Shown one piece after another: positions 1 to 11,000 of a stretch of DNA of 64,000 nucleotides. The stretch comes from Botryococcus braunii (lineage: Eukaryota > Chlorophyta > Trebouxiophyceae), in NCBI GenBank assembly GCA_002005505.1, contig KV908546.1, positions 186,922 through 250,921 of the forward strand, written 5' to 3'. Below the pieces are notes generated by a model, which had not been told where the DNA came from, searched no databases, and saw only the letters and a list, made by a program, of their open reading frames with translations. A program made the position numbers and the translations under genes. Position 1 is the stretch's first letter, and every line of letters begins with the position of its first letter.

Positions 1-268
1 TCCGGTCCTTTCCACTGGTCCTTTCCACATCACGATACATCAGGGTAAACACAAGTCGCGACACTCTACACATGTGTCCTGTCCAGGGTGAGCGGTTAGC
101 ACCGCACGCACCCGAGAGGGGCCACGCGCCTCACTCTCGTCCGTTCCCATGTCCGTTCCACTCCTAAGGTCTACCCATACTGGAGTACCCCCAAGGTGCA
201 CTCTGGTTGCCACGTCCAGAGCTTCCCACAAAAGGAGCACCAAGGGGCCGACCCGACCTGCCAGGGCG
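1..268 (-). other. 3' untranslated region of element A
   Basis: This stretch lies downstream of the pol stop on the minus strand. It has no coding frame I trust and no clear polypurine tract or LTR start. The 3' LTR of A is expected left of the window. Confidence 0.5.
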
Positions 269-3200
269 TCAAGCACGCCTAGCACGCTTGCGTTGAGATG
301 TAGCTTCCGTTCCTGTCCGTTTAGCTTCCGACCCACGCCCCGTGGTTAGACTCCAGTACTGCTGTACCGCCTCTCGAGAATGCACTAAGTTTTCCTCAGG
401 TTCCCAGGTATTATGGATGCTCTCATAGCCGGACCACTTAATAAGATACTCGCGCACTACTTTCTTGCCCCTAAGTTTCCGCTCTCTATGTGCAAGCACT
501 GCCTCCACCTCATATTCTAGCTCACCATCTATGATTTCAGGAGGAGGTGGGGGTTGCACGCTTCCGTCAGTTTTATACGGTTTGAGAAGGGAAACATGGA
601 ATACGTCGTGCATGCGCATATGCGTAGGTAGCAGCAACTTGTATGCTACCGGGGAAATAACCCGGGTGACCGGAAAGGGGCCAATGTACCTTGGCAACAA
701 TTTCTTAGTCCGGGAATGTTTGAACTTAATATTCTTTGACGAAAGCAGGACTTGTTGACCTACTTCAAAGCCTGGTAGGTCCCGCCGCCTTTTATCGGCG
801 TACGCCTTCTGTCTTTCTTGGGCTGCCTTAAGGCAAGTCCTGGCCCGTTCTAAGTCCCACCGCATACGTCTGACAAACTCAGCCGCAGCTGGAACATATT
901 CTTGCTCGATACCACGACCAAGAACAGGTGCATCATAGATTTCTTGAAAAGGGATCACAGGGTCCTGCCCAAAAGTTAAGCGAAACGGAGTAGTATTGAT
1001 AGATTGATTGTAAGTGTTATTATATGCAAACTCGGCCTCACACAAATGCTTATCCCAATCAGTCTGTCTCCCCCCCACATAGTGCCGAAGGTAATCTTCC
1101 AAGATTCTGTTGATGCGTTCAGTCTGGCCGTCGCTCTGGGGGTGGAAAGCAGTAGACAAGGCGGACCGGCACCCCGTGAGCCTAAACAACTCTTGACAGA
1201 ACTTGCCCACCCAACGTGGGTCTCTATCTGAAACTATCTCACGGGGAAAGCCATGTAAAGTGAAGACACGCGTGCGCAATAGTTGGGCAATGTCAGCGGC
1301 GTCGGCCTCCTGTGACGTCGGCGCAAAATGGGCAAATTTAGATAATCTATCAACCCCAACCCAAATTGCATTGCACCCAGATTTGGTCTTAGGTAATCCC
1401 GTGATGAGATCCATGGACATGGACTCCCATTTTCGAGAAGGGATTTCTAAGGGGTGTAACAACCCTACAGGTAAGCCTGAAAAAGGTTTTACTCTTTGGC
1501 ACGAGTCGCAATGCGCTACATAGTCGGTTACATCTGCATTTACCCCTGGCCACCACCAAGATCTGGCGACCAGCTCGATTGTCCTGTCCCGCCCTTGGTG
1601 ACCCACTATTGGGGGTCCATGAAGGTTTTCAAGTATTTCCCTACGGAGGTTCCTTTCCGCCCCGTCCACTGAAACGTAATGCGAGGGCACATACAAACGC
1701 GAGTTTTTATACCAGAACCCGTTCCGGTGGGCCAATTTCCGACGGTTTTGTTTACGCGAGAGCCATCCATCAACTAAATAAGCATCCTTGAGAACCCGCA
1801 CCCATGCTTCCATTCCTTCCAGTTGCGAGGGTAGGGAGTGAGAGTCTGCAGCCTCCCCTGCCCCCATCATATCCGCTTCGACAAGGAGAGAGTGCTCCCC
1901 CAGATGTTCACCCGACACGTTGGCCACGGCCAGGTTAGGACATCTTGAAAGTGGGTCTGCTGGGTTGCCAACCCCAGGTGACCATTCCCACTTAATGTCA
2001 AATTGTTGCAGATATTCGGCCCACCGCGCCCTTCTGGGTGAAAGGAGAGATTGGGTTTGTAAAAAGCTGTTAGCCTTATGGTCAGTGACAACAACAAATG
2101 AGGTGCCTAGGACATAGCAGCGCCACTCTTTCAAAGCATATAAGACTCCTAAAAGTTCTTTTTCAGTTGTGCTATATCGCGTCTCAGCTGAATTGAATTT
2201 TTTACTGAAATAAGCGACCGGCTTTTGGTCTTGTAATAAAACTGCACCAACTCCTATGTCACTAGCATCGGTAACGACACGGTACGGCTTTTGTGGATTT
2301 GGCAATACCAAGGTGGGAGCATTGACTAAGGCATTTTTGAGACTATCAAAAGAATGTTGCTCGGTGTTGCCCCAAATCCATGGAGTCTTGCCAGTTAGAT
2401 GGGTAAGTGGGGCAGCTATCGTACTATAGTTTTTGACAAACTTGCGGAAGTAGTTGGCTAGCCCCAGAAATTGCCGTACGTGCGTCGCCGTAGTGGGAGT
2501 TGGCCAGTCCTTGATAGCTTTAACTTTAGCCGGATCCACTTTCAGCCCGTCCCGTCCAACAACATGTCCCAAGTAACACAACTCTGACGTTAGGAAGTCA
2601 CATTTGGATAACTTAGCATACAGTTTCTGTTCCCGGAGCCGCTCGAGCACACGTGCCAAATGTTGGTAATGATCCTCTAAGGATTGACTGTGGATTAACA
2701 AGTCATCTAGATAAATAACGACGAAGCCTTCACGAATAAAGTTGTGAAATATTGAATTCATCAACCTTTGAAAAGTTGACGGAGCATTCGTTAGCCCAAA
2801 GGGCATAACCAAAAACTCATAGGACCCAAAAGGTGTCCTAAATGCTGTTTTGGGTACATCCGCCTCATGCAGTCGTACTTGGTGGTAACCCGACAACAGG
2901 TCAAACGAACTGAAATATCGTGAGCCTTGTAGTTTATCTAGCAAATCGTCAATTCTTGGTAATGGATATTTGTCTTTCCTTGTGAGATTATTGACCGCTC
3001 GATAGTCGATGACCATACGGAAAGAACCATCCTTTTTTCTAACAAACAGAATTGGGCTGCCATAAGGAGAGGAACTAGGCCTAATGAACCCTTGGGTTAA
3101 GAGTTCTTCGACGTGCCGCCTACATTCTTTGACTTCAGGTTCAGCAAGCCTATAGGTGGGTCGGCACGGGGGTACATGGCCTGGTTCCATTGGTATAGTG

Positions 3201-4351
3201 TGAGCTACCCCCCTATCTGGTGGCAACTCTGGCAGCTTATCTGGGAAAACATCTAGAAACTGCAACAGAAGTTCTCGCAGCTCCTTTGGTTTGCCAGTCA
3301 TACTACCAATTGCATCCCGAGAGTTTAGGTTAAGGTCGGTGGCTTCATCTGTATCCCATGGGGGAGGTTCTTCTTTCATGGTAGCCGAGGCCACTTTCCC
3401 CAATACAATCTCCTCCCATGACTGGTCCCTTCCATTCCCCATTGTCCCCTCCTTTGTCTCCTCTCGCACGACTCCCCAAAACATTTGAGCACCCTTCCGT
3501 AAAGCCCTGTTTGCACTTATTGCTGAAATAATCTTAGTATGATTTATTAGGCTTGTCTCGGGCACAATCGCATTATTTCGGAGAGTTATGTAGTGAGGGA
3601 AGTGTGCCGGCTTCAAATGCAAGGCATTTTGCGCGTAGTCTATGAATGCGCCCCGGTCTTTCAAGAAATCATTTCCTAAAATGACATCTATACCATCCAA
3701 GAGCCTGTCACAGACTATGAATTTCCTTTGTTCAACGTAAGTTCTTGACAAATGCAACCTTAAAGAAACAGTGCCGGCAGAGGTCATTGTTTGGCCATCT
3801 GCCAATTGGACAGACACCGGAGTGTTCACCGGCCGAAGGCCTAAGGTGTTCACAAAAGACCTGCGCACAAATGTGTGGGTTGCCCCGGTATCTATCAGAG
3901 CGACTCCACTGACCCCCCCACACCTGATATTGAAGATGAAGGCAAGGTCTGGATGTGCTAGGGCCTGACAAAATGATATGCAATGTTGGGGAGGTGCATA
4001 GTAAACGACATAGGAATAGGGAATATTCCTATCTTTTTTCCCTTGCAGGAGCACACGCATGCCCTTCAAAAAGGGAAAAATGGTCGCACTTTTGGCAACT
4101 TTTGCCCCTAAGACAAAGCAAGCATGCATTTGAGGTGTCCCAAGTTGGTCTTGCCGAAAGCGTGATAATGTTTGTTCAACTTCCCCCCGTTTAACAACAA
4201 CAAACTGTGGTAAGTGTGTACCATCGGGCTGAACTTCCAAAGAAGTGCTACAAGAAAATAAACAATCTAAAAGCTGTCCCGCTTGCTGTTTTAAAGAAGA
4301 ATAAAAATTAGGATAAGGAGAAAATGTGGTGAGGTATTGTTCCATGTTCAT
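269..4351 (-). CDS. pol: Pol polyprotein of Gypsy element A, with chromodomain
   Basis: This 1360-residue polyprotein is uninterrupted. In order it has an aspartic protease (DTGATHTFV, about residue 153), RT with the YLDD active site (about 545), an RNase H (VTDASDIGVGAVL), an H2C2 integrase zinc domain, the DDE core and a C-terminal chromodomain (YLIKWSGYESIHNTWEP). The integrase core shows DRDPRWVGKF and the usual GQTERINRI glutamate. In chromoviruses the chromodomain directs integration to histone-marked chromatin. The ATG overlaps the gag stop by ATGA. No frameshift or stop is seen, so the protein may still be functional. Confidence 0.93.
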   Translation of the reverse strand: MNMEQYLTTFSPYPNFYSSLKQQAGQLLDCLFSCSTSLEVQPDGTHLPQFVVVKRGEVEQTLSRFRQDQLGTPQMHACFVLGAKVAKSATIFPFLKGMRVLLQGKKDRNIPYSYVVYYAPPQHCISFCQALAHPDLAFIFNIRCGGVSGVALIDTGATHTFVRRSFVNTLGLRPVNTPVSVQLADGQTMTSAGTVSLRLHLSRTYVEQRKFIVCDRLLDGIDVILGNDFLKDRGAFIDYAQNALHLKPAHFPHYITLRNNAIVPETSLINHTKIISAISANRALRKGAQMFWGVVREETKEGTMGNGRDQSWEEIVLGKVASATMKEEPPPWDTDEATDLNLNSRDAIGSMTGKPKELRELLLQFLDVFPDKLPELPPDRGVAHTIPMEPGHVPPCRPTYRLAEPEVKECRRHVEELLTQGFIRPSSSPYGSPILFVRKKDGSFRMVIDYRAVNNLTRKDKYPLPRIDDLLDKLQGSRYFSSFDLLSGYHQVRLHEADVPKTAFRTPFGSYEFLVMPFGLTNAPSTFQRLMNSIFHNFIREGFVVIYLDDLLIHSQSLEDHYQHLARVLERLREQKLYAKLSKCDFLTSELCYLGHVVGRDGLKVDPAKVKAIKDWPTPTTATHVRQFLGLANYFRKFVKNYSTIAAPLTHLTGKTPWIWGNTEQHSFDSLKNALVNAPTLVLPNPQKPYRVVTDASDIGVGAVLLQDQKPVAYFSKKFNSAETRYSTTEKELLGVLYALKEWRCYVLGTSFVVVTDHKANSFLQTQSLLSPRRARWAEYLQQFDIKWEWSPGVGNPADPLSRCPNLAVANVSGEHLGEHSLLVEADMMGAGEAADSHSLPSQLEGMEAWVRVLKDAYLVDGWLSRKQNRRKLAHRNGFWYKNSRLYVPSHYVSVDGAERNLRREILENLHGPPIVGHQGRDRTIELVARSWWWPGVNADVTDYVAHCDSCQRVKPFSGLPVGLLHPLEIPSRKWESMSMDLITGLPKTKSGCNAIWVGVDRLSKFAHFAPTSQEADAADIAQLLRTRVFTLHGFPREIVSDRDPRWVGKFCQELFRLTGCRSALSTAFHPQSDGQTERINRILEDYLRHYVGGRQTDWDKHLCEAEFAYNNTYNQSINTTPFRLTFGQDPVIPFQEIYDAPVLGRGIEQEYVPAAAEFVRRMRWDLERARTCLKAAQERQKAYADKRRRDLPGFEVGQQVLLSSKNIKFKHSRTKKLLPRYIGPFPVTRVISPVAYKLLLPTHMRMHDVFHVSLLKPYKTDGSVQPPPPPEIIDGELEYEVEAVLAHRERKLRGKKVVREYLIKWSGYESIHNTWEPEENLVHSREAVQQYWSLTTGRGSEAKRTGTEATSQRKRARRA

Positions 4352-5769
4352 GTTCTAGCCCGTCCCCGCCCTCTTCCGTAGCCCCGTCCTCGTCCCCGGC
4401 CTCGTCCGCGCCCGCGCCCAGTCCTACCAGCTGGTCCAGTCCCGCCCGTTCCCACCCCACCATATGCTTGGCCCCTATTCACCATCTCTGCAAACTGTGC
4501 AGGGATGACAGGAAGTGGAACTCCCCGAGCCCGCCGGTCCCTCACAATCTGTTGAGCAATGTGCAACTGAAAAGCAGTGAGGGGGATCTCAGGGTGTTCA
4601 GCCATTTGTTTGAAAGGGCACACCCACGCCTCATGACCCATGCTCTGACACGAGAAACACTGCCTCTCGGGGTTGAACCCAGTGCGGCCATCTACCCGCA
4701 TTGAGGGTGGTACCCCATCCCTACGGGGATACAGGGAAGGCCCACCTGCCATGGAGGCTAATGGACCTGCTTGAGGGTAGACTGGGGCCATGGCCATGGG
4801 AGCCGCAGCATACGTTGGGGCTTGTTGATAACCATAGCCATAGTTGTATCCTGTCCATGTCCCGTCCGGGGTGGCTGTGGGGTAGGCATATTCGACGGCA
4901 GTGGTGGCTGCCACACTAGGGCCCCCAAGACGTTGTCTTTTCCCCTGCGCCGTGCCTCCCACGGCAGCATCATACTTTGTTAGTGCACTGATCAATGCAT
5001 CTATGTCTTGGTAAGGAGCCCCAGTGGTGGGGTCAAGGACAGCCACCTTTTTTAAGTCGTCGCGCAACCCCTTTCTAAAGCGATGAATTTTCTCCCCCCC
5101 AGACAGCTCTCCCCCCACTTCCACCTCTGAAAGCAGTGTTGTGAACCTTTCGACATAACGTTCTAGGGTATCAGAACCCTGAAAAACCCCATCCAACTTG
5201 TCCCTTGCCTTGGTGATTTTATCACTATTGTCATAGACACTGCCCAGAAGTTGTCCAAAGATTTCAAGAGTCAGGGCTGTACCTGGGTTTGTTCTAAGGT
5301 AATTGGCTTTCTTAGCCAGCCATACCTTTTTCACGGACTTCCCCAGGCACCGCACCGCGTAATCCACTCGCTTGTCAAGTGGGAGATTAGTAAGCACACA
5401 ATACGAACGCACATCCTCTAAAAATTGCTCCAAATCATCCTTTCGGCCCTCAAATTTGTCAGGCATATGCGTACGAATTACGGGAGTGGGTCGTGCCTCT
5501 TGTTCCGCACGGAGTTCGTCGTTCTGAGTTTGGAGCGCGTCTTCCCGCTCTCGGGACTCATCCAGCTGCGCACGTAAATCATCAAGTTCTCTCCGCGCCA
5601 TTTCTGAAGTTATTGAGGCATCAGATTGTACGGAACGAGAGGGATCGTCGAGTTGGGGGCCCTGTGAGACTTCACGACGTCTCCTCGCTAAATCTAACTC
5701 CCAAGCGGCAAATTCCTCTTCTATTAAATTACATAAATAAATATACCTTTCTAGACTCAGTCGGCTCAC
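4348..5769 (-). CDS. gag: Gag of Gypsy element A
   Basis: This is a 473-residue nucleocapsid-type protein that would form the cytoplasmic particle. It has an N-terminal coiled-coil-like stretch rich in R, E, D and L (residues about 55-95) and a Retrotrans_gag-like core (about 100-270). A CCHC zinc knuckle follows (CFSCQSMGHEAWVC, about 375) and then a strongly basic RG-rich tail. The open frame begins with GTG; the first AUG is about 55 codons in (MARREL), so the true start is uncertain. The stop TGA overlaps the pol ATG as ATGA, which suggests pol is made by termination-reinitiation and not by a frameshift. No disabling mutation is seen. Confidence 0.85.
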   Translation of the reverse strand: MSRLSLERYIYLCNLIEEEFAAWELDLARRRREVSQGPQLDDPSRSVQSDASITSEMARRELDDLRAQLDESREREDALQTQNDELRAEQEARPTPVIRTHMPDKFEGRKDDLEQFLEDVRSYCVLTNLPLDKRVDYAVRCLGKSVKKVWLAKKANYLRTNPGTALTLEIFGQLLGSVYDNSDKITKARDKLDGVFQGSDTLERYVERFTTLLSEVEVGGELSGGEKIHRFRKGLRDDLKKVAVLDPTTGAPYQDIDALISALTKYDAAVGGTAQGKRQRLGGPSVAATTAVEYAYPTATPDGTWTGYNYGYGYQQAPTYAAAPMAMAPVYPQAGPLASMAGGPSLYPRRDGVPPSMRVDGRTGFNPERQCFSCQSMGHEAWVCPFKQMAEHPEIPLTAFQLHIAQQIVRDRRARGVPLPVIPAQFAEMVNRGQAYGGVGTGGTGPAGRTGRGRGRGRGRGRGYGRGRGRART

Positions 5770-5784
5770 GAAAGGGGCCTAAGC

Positions 5785-5801
5785 CCCTCTCGCCGATACC
5801 A
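5785..5801 (-). other. Primer-binding site of element A
   Basis: One base inside the LTR the minus strand reads TGGTATCGGCGA. This is complementary to a tRNA 3' end with CCA. Element B starts its own site with the same TGGTATCGGCGA, so both Gypsy elements probably use the same tRNA. An initiator-Met-like acceptor end (...GATACCA) would fit. Confidence 0.65.
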
Positions 5802-5802
5802 C

Positions 5803-6043
5803 TGTCACGGACCGATCGGCAAAGGTCCCAAACCCCGACTGCCACGAACCTTACATAATGGGGCTCCACCTCTCGCCCAAGGTCTCTATAACTCTAAACC
5901 CAAGCCTTTAGGTGCCTAGACTATCCTAACACCTCTCTATCTTGTCCAATCTCTGCCCGCACAGCAGCACCACCGGTGCGCTACTGCACGTGTAACGCCG
6001 TTATGCGTCACGAGGTTCACCCGATCGTTGAACCCCTGTTACA
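5803..6043 (-). repeat. 5' LTR of element A
   Basis: This 241-bp segment starts with tgtaacagg on the minus strand and ends in ccgtgaca, so it has the usual TG...CA ends. The boundary at 6043 is set by homology: Copia C sequence matching element F resumes at 6044. The inner boundary is set by the primer-binding site that follows. There is no second LTR to compare in this window. Confidence 0.75.
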
Positions 6044-6721
6044 CAGGCCAGGTACTTGTGAGTGAGCCACCCTTGGTAGGTCTCCCTGATTTGCAGAGGC
6101 AGGTTGAGACAGGGGAGGCTATGCTTGGAGAAGATGTTAGCGAGGAGAGTAGTGGGCTAGAAGTGCCAGCAGCAGGGGAAGCACGTAGCCAAGGTGAGCT
6201 GGGAACCAATCATGCTTATGGGGTGCAGCCTGACACAATAGGCGCAGCTCAGGAAAGTCAGAGTAGTGTACCTAGGTGTGAGTCAAGGAGAGAGAGAGAG
6301 AGAGAGAGCTGCTGCTTCCTCCTGCATTGAGAAAGGTGAGAGATTGTAATGGTGGAGCGCATGAGTCTGGCAGTTCAAGAGAGAGAGTTGGGGAGGGCTC
6401 TGGCAGTTCTGGCTGTACTGCAGGATCTCAACATAAGGTACAAAATGTACCTTATTCTGGGAACCAGGATCAGAGGGATAACAGTCCCAGGAGTGTTGAC
6501 AGTACTGCAGAGTCTCAGCATAAGGTACAAAATGTACCTTATGTCAAGCTGGGAAAGGTTCACGTGCCATCTAACCTGAGGGAAGCCCAATGCTCCCCTC
6601 AGTGGGACTTTTGGCAACAAGCAATGAGGGAAGAGATGGATTCCCTTGATACCCATGAGGTTCTAGAGTATGTGGACAGACAACACGGACAAAAAGTTAT
6701 TCCTGTCCATTGGATATTCTC
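6044..6721 (+). pseudogene. Copia C pol fragment: integrase-RT linker and start of RT
   Basis: This fragment is homologous to the linker and first RT residues of element F (near 61715-62390). It contains the repeated QHKV.NVPY motif, encoded by two palindromes built on ATAAGGTAC/GTACCTTAT (6433-6455 and 6520-6542). A GA microsatellite near 6290-6307 is longer than in F and shifts the frame, which splits the coding sequence. The segment ends at HWIFS, where element B is inserted. Confidence 0.85.
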
Positions 6722-6947
6722 TGTAAAGACAACCATTACCTTGTACTTCATATGCGTGCATGGGGAGATCCCGTACAGTTCTCTCTGGTTTTCATATATA
6801 CTTAGATGAACGCGTACATTCTATAATTGGCCGCTCTGCGTCGCATTTAAGACGAGAACTTCACGCATTGTAATCAGTCGCTATCTTCGTCTTCATGAAC
6901 GGATCTCTTTGCCTCAGTCAAATACTCTTCCGCTGATTGCCATAACA
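6722..6947 (+). repeat. 5' LTR of element B
   Basis: The LTR runs from TGTAAAGAC to GCCATAACA and is 226 bp long. It carries TGTAATCAG near its end, a possible poly(A) signal. Apart from its position it matches the 3' LTR base for base as far as I can read. Confidence 0.95.
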
Positions 6948-6948
6948 C

Positions 6949-6965
6949 TGGTATCGGCGACATAG
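6949..6965 (+). other. Primer-binding site of element B
   Basis: TGGTATCGGCGACATAG lies one base after the 5' LTR. It is the complement of a tRNA 3' terminus ending in CCA. The first 12 bases equal those of element A. Confidence 0.7.
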
Positions 6966-7009
6966 TTGTCGCTTGATCTTCTTGTTTCTTTGGCTTAGGT
7001 GCGTTTGTG

Positions 7010-8083
7010 ATGAGACGAACCAGGACAGGGGCTCCGCGCAAGCGGGTCAGTTTTACGACGCCTAGGAAGCAGATGGTTCCTGCTGGAATCCCCACTTCAG
7101 GGCCGAATTTTGTTGATCCTGAGCGTGTAGATGTGTCTACTTTTGTTTCCAAACCTTTATACGAGTCGATGCTGGCTCGGGGCTTTGACCCGGGAGCCAC
7201 TTACGACACCACTGATGAGGAGGCGGAGAGCCGCCCAGGCAGTGCTGTCGTGCAAGATGCAAGCCGTCTAAGTGATGCATCTCTTCTAGCAGAGATGCGC
7301 TCGCGTGGAATGGTCTTCCCAGCACCGTCTCCTGTGGTTCCGGACCCCACCTTGAGGGAAGTTCCCATCTCGGCTGTGAAGACCAAGTTTCCTGAACCCA
7401 TGTTGTATTATGGAGATCCTGACATGTTGGATGCCCATTTTCTGCAAGTTCGTACGTACTTGCGTGCGAATCGTGTAGATCTGTCAGGAGACGTAGCCGT
7501 TGATATGGCCAGTATGTTCCTACGGGGCAAGGCTCTTGATTGGCTCGTCTCACGGACTCAATTGGCAGCTAAAGGGCAAGCCGTGGAATTGGCAACGTTC
7601 CACGCATACATGCAGGCTTTACAGGAGGCCGTCCGACCAGTGGAGCTGACGGATACTTACTTTGAGCCTTTTCTTGTCATGAGACAAGGAAAACGGTCCA
7701 TGAGGGAGTATGTTGCGCATTTCAATGCGTGTAGGGCCAAAGCACCTGACTGCATGTCAGATGCGATGTTAATGTTTGTGTTTAAGCGTGGGTGTCGGGA
7801 TGACCTGCGCAGGGCGATTACGGTGCAGCGTCCGCAGACGCTGGAAGAGGTGTTCACACTTGCAGTTGCAGTATCTGATCTGCATGCAAGTGTCCCTCCT
7901 CAGGGTGGCGGGCAGAAGGGGTTTCCCTCCGGAGGATCCCAGACCAAACCCACACCTTCTCCCCCGGCTAAGGAGGCTAATAAGCCTACCTGCCCCCATT
8001 GCGGCAAACCCGGACATAATGTCGATGCATGCTGGGTCTTACACCCTGAAATGAGAAAAGTAAAAAACAAAACGGCTGCCTAA
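7010..8083 (+). CDS. gag: Gag of Gypsy element B
   Basis: This is a 357-residue Gag counted from the ATG at 7010 (MRRTRTG). It has a Retrotrans_gag core (LRANRVDLSGDVAVDMAS through DDLRRAITVQ, about residues 140-275) and one CCHC knuckle near the C-terminus (CPHCGKPGHNVDACW). It ends in a double stop, TAA TAG (8081-8086), and the pol frame continues in the same register. Pol would therefore need stop readthrough of two codons, reinitiation at the ATG at 8120, or another route. Confidence 0.85.
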   Translation: MRRTRTGAPRKRVSFTTPRKQMVPAGIPTSGPNFVDPERVDVSTFVSKPLYESMLARGFDPGATYDTTDEEAESRPGSAVVQDASRLSDASLLAEMRSRGMVFPAPSPVVPDPTLREVPISAVKTKFPEPMLYYGDPDMLDAHFLQVRTYLRANRVDLSGDVAVDMASMFLRGKALDWLVSRTQLAAKGQAVELATFHAYMQALQEAVRPVELTDTYFEPFLVMRQGKRSMREYVAHFNACRAKAPDCMSDAMLMFVFKRGCRDDLRRAITVQRPQTLEEVFTLAVAVSDLHASVPPQGGGQKGFPSGGSQTKPTPSPPAKEANKPTCPHCGKPGHNVDACWVLHPEMRKVKNKTAA

Positions 8084-8086
8084 TAG

Positions 8087-11000
8087 GTGTGGCTGTGGGG
8101 TGTGACAGGTGTTGGTACCATGGAGATTCAAACAGGGATCCCGGTTCTTCCCGTGTTTGACGAGTTTGTTACCTACCTACGCACCTTTTCTGAGAGTGTT
8201 GTGACTCATGTGACGAGTTCGCAACGCTTGCCTGTGTCTGAAACCCCTTTCGGGCTGATCACCCCTGCTTGTGAGCAGTGTGAGGGTAGAGAGACGCATG
8301 TTGATGGATCCCATGAGTTGGTTGTTTCCTTGAGTTCTGAAGCTGCTCCCATGGCTTGGGAAAGAGTGATTACACGGGCCCTTCCCGGGGATAGGGTAAC
8401 ACTGCTTTGCCCCAGGTCCACAGGTGGGGAGGCTGTAGGGCCAGAACTGCAGGAGCAACGCCATGCGACCATCGTTATCCCTTGGACATCTCTACTGCAG
8501 TTATGGGGAGAATCTACTGCGATTCAGGCGCCTCCCACTGTTAAGAGTGTTTTCGGGCGGGACATGGTTGAGGTGTTTGTCATTACTAGGCTTGTAGCTG
8601 TACCTAGTAAACTCACCTACCAGCCCCTTCATCATATTGCACAGATGAGCGCAGATTTTACTGTAGCGACTCCTGACTTGTCACATACGTGTATCCAGTT
8701 TGAGGGATTGGTGCAGGGTGTTGCATGTAGGGTGCTATTGGATAGTGGTGCTACAGCTAATTTTGTGAGTGAAGAGTTTATGCATGCTCTTGTTTTACCC
8801 ACTATGCCTCTCAACTCGTTGTTGACAGTGAACCTCGCTGATGGTAGAGCCAAGGTAACTGATCAGGTGTGTGCAGTTGACTTGTCTGTGGGGTCGTTTC
8901 AGTTCCGTGTGGATTGTTTGCCTACAGAGCTGCATACCTATGATGTTGTGTTAGGAAAGCCCTGGTTGACAGCGTTTAATCCATGTGTAAATTGGCGCTT
9001 GAACACTGTTTGTCTTGTTGATGGTGAAAGCACACATGTTTTGGTGGGTAGTCAGCGTTCTGATGTGCCTAAATATGTGATTTCTGCCATAGAGTTGGAT
9101 AGATTTGCTTCTGATTTGACAGAATTGTACGTGCTCAAGTTGAAACCTGTACAACGGGATTCTGAACCAATACATGCCCAGCCGGGGTTGGAGGACTTGT
9201 TGCAGGAGTTCTCGGATGTCCTATCAGGCTTGCCTGACAGTCTTCCACCACCTCGAGTCGGAGACCACGAAATCCACCTGGAACCTGGTGCTCGACCTCC
9301 TGCCTCCCGCATTTACCCGCTGTCGGGAGCTCAGCTTGCTGAGCTCAGGGCACAGCTGCAGGAGTTGCTGGAACGAGGGTACATCAGGCCCAGCTCTAGT
9401 CCTTACGGTGCTCCCATCCTTTTTGTCCCCAAGAAGGACGGTGGTTGGCGGTTGTGTATTGACTATCGCGCTCTAAACAAATTGACTATAAGAAACCAAC
9501 ACCCGTTGCCACGTATCGATGAAATGTTCGAGCAGTTGTGTGGTAGTAAGCTCTTTACTAAACTTGACTTAGCCTCTGGGTACCACCAGATCCGTATGCA
9601 TGAGAATAGTATAGAGAAGACTGCTTTTAAGACAAAGTATGGTCACTATGAATTTACTGTGATGCCCTTTGGTCTGACAAACGCCCCCGCAACGTTTCAA
9701 TACGTGATGAATACTGTTCTGGCGCCTTACTTAGACAGGTTTGTGCTGGTTTATTTAGATGACATCCTCATATATAGTAAGTCTTTTGAGGAACACTTGC
9801 AACACTTGAGACTTGTACTTCAGGCACTACGAGACCATCAGTTTTTCTGTAAACGCTCCAAGTGTTTGTTTTGCGCACCCGAGGTGGAGTATTTGGGGCA
9901 TGTCATTTCCAGTGAGGGAGTGAGGGTGGACCCGAAGAAGGTTGAGGCTATCATGAATTGGCCCACCCCTACCTGTGTGTCTGAACTTCGTTCGTTCATG
10001 GGTCTTCTACAGTTCTATGATACATTTGCAGACCACTTTGCTCATGTTGCCTTCCCTCTTACTGAGTTGTTTAAAAAGGATGCTCCATGGCAATGGGATG
10101 ACTTGCATGAGAAGGCTTTCCGTGAATTGAAACATCTGATGTGTACTGCTCCTTGTTTGCTCCCACCAGACTTGCAAAAACCTTTTGTCGTGCATGTGGA
10201 TGCATCTGCCTTTGCTATTGGGTGTGTGTTACAGCAAGATCAAGGTAAGGGACTGCAGCCGATCGCCTTTGAGTCTAGGAAACTGCAGCCCAGTGAGCGA
10301 AAGTTGGCTCCATATGACAGAGAATTATTGGCCCTTGTACACGCCCTGCGTAAGTGGAAGCATTTGCTGATTGGGGGGAAGTTTACTGTGTACACTGACC
10401 AAAAAGCTTTAAAATTCCTCTTAACTGCACCGACGCGTACTGATCGACAAGAGCGCTTTTTGACTGACATTATGAGGTTCATGCCTGACATTAGATATGT
10501 CAAAGGTACTGATAATGTGGTCGCGGACGCGTTGAGTCGGCGCGCAGACTTAGCTACTCTGCATGTCTCCTCTCTTGTGTCAGACACCTTGTTGGAAGAG
10601 TTGAGTAAGGGCTATGAAAATGATCCACAGGTCCCTGGTTTGTTGGATCAGGGAACCGTGAGTTGGAAAAGGGGGTTGCTGTATACCGAGCATGACAAGA
10701 TATATGTTTCAGAAGGCCCTGTGAGGGAGAGGATCCTAGCAGAGTGTCACAGCACACCTTTTTCAGGCCATTTGGGCGCTCACAAGACTGCTGAGCAAGT
10801 GTGCAGGTTCTTCTATTGGCCAGCCATGTTGTCTGCCGTACGTCGGTACTGCAGAGAGTGCACTAGCTGTCAACGGATGAAGGGGACTAGCAAAGTACCT
10901 TTTGGATTGTTGCAGCCCTTGCCTGTACCAGAGTCGCCTTGGGAGAGTGTTTCTTTGGATCTGGTGACAGACCTGCCATTGTGCTGTGGACATGACTCCA

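Larger units (their letters stand above)
1..6043 (-). mobile_element. Ty3/Gypsy chromovirus-like element A (3' end off window)
   Basis: This is an LTR retrotransposon read on the minus strand. It has a 5' LTR at 5803-6043, a primer-binding site, a gag gene and a long uninterrupted pol gene with protease, RT, RNase H, integrase and a C-terminal chromodomain. Positions 1-268 lie downstream of the pol stop and hold 3' untranslated sequence. No second LTR copy is visible, so it must lie left of the window. Copia C sequence begins at 6044, immediately after the 5' LTR, so A was inserted into C. Both ORFs are intact, which suggests a fairly recent insertion. Confidence 0.9.
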
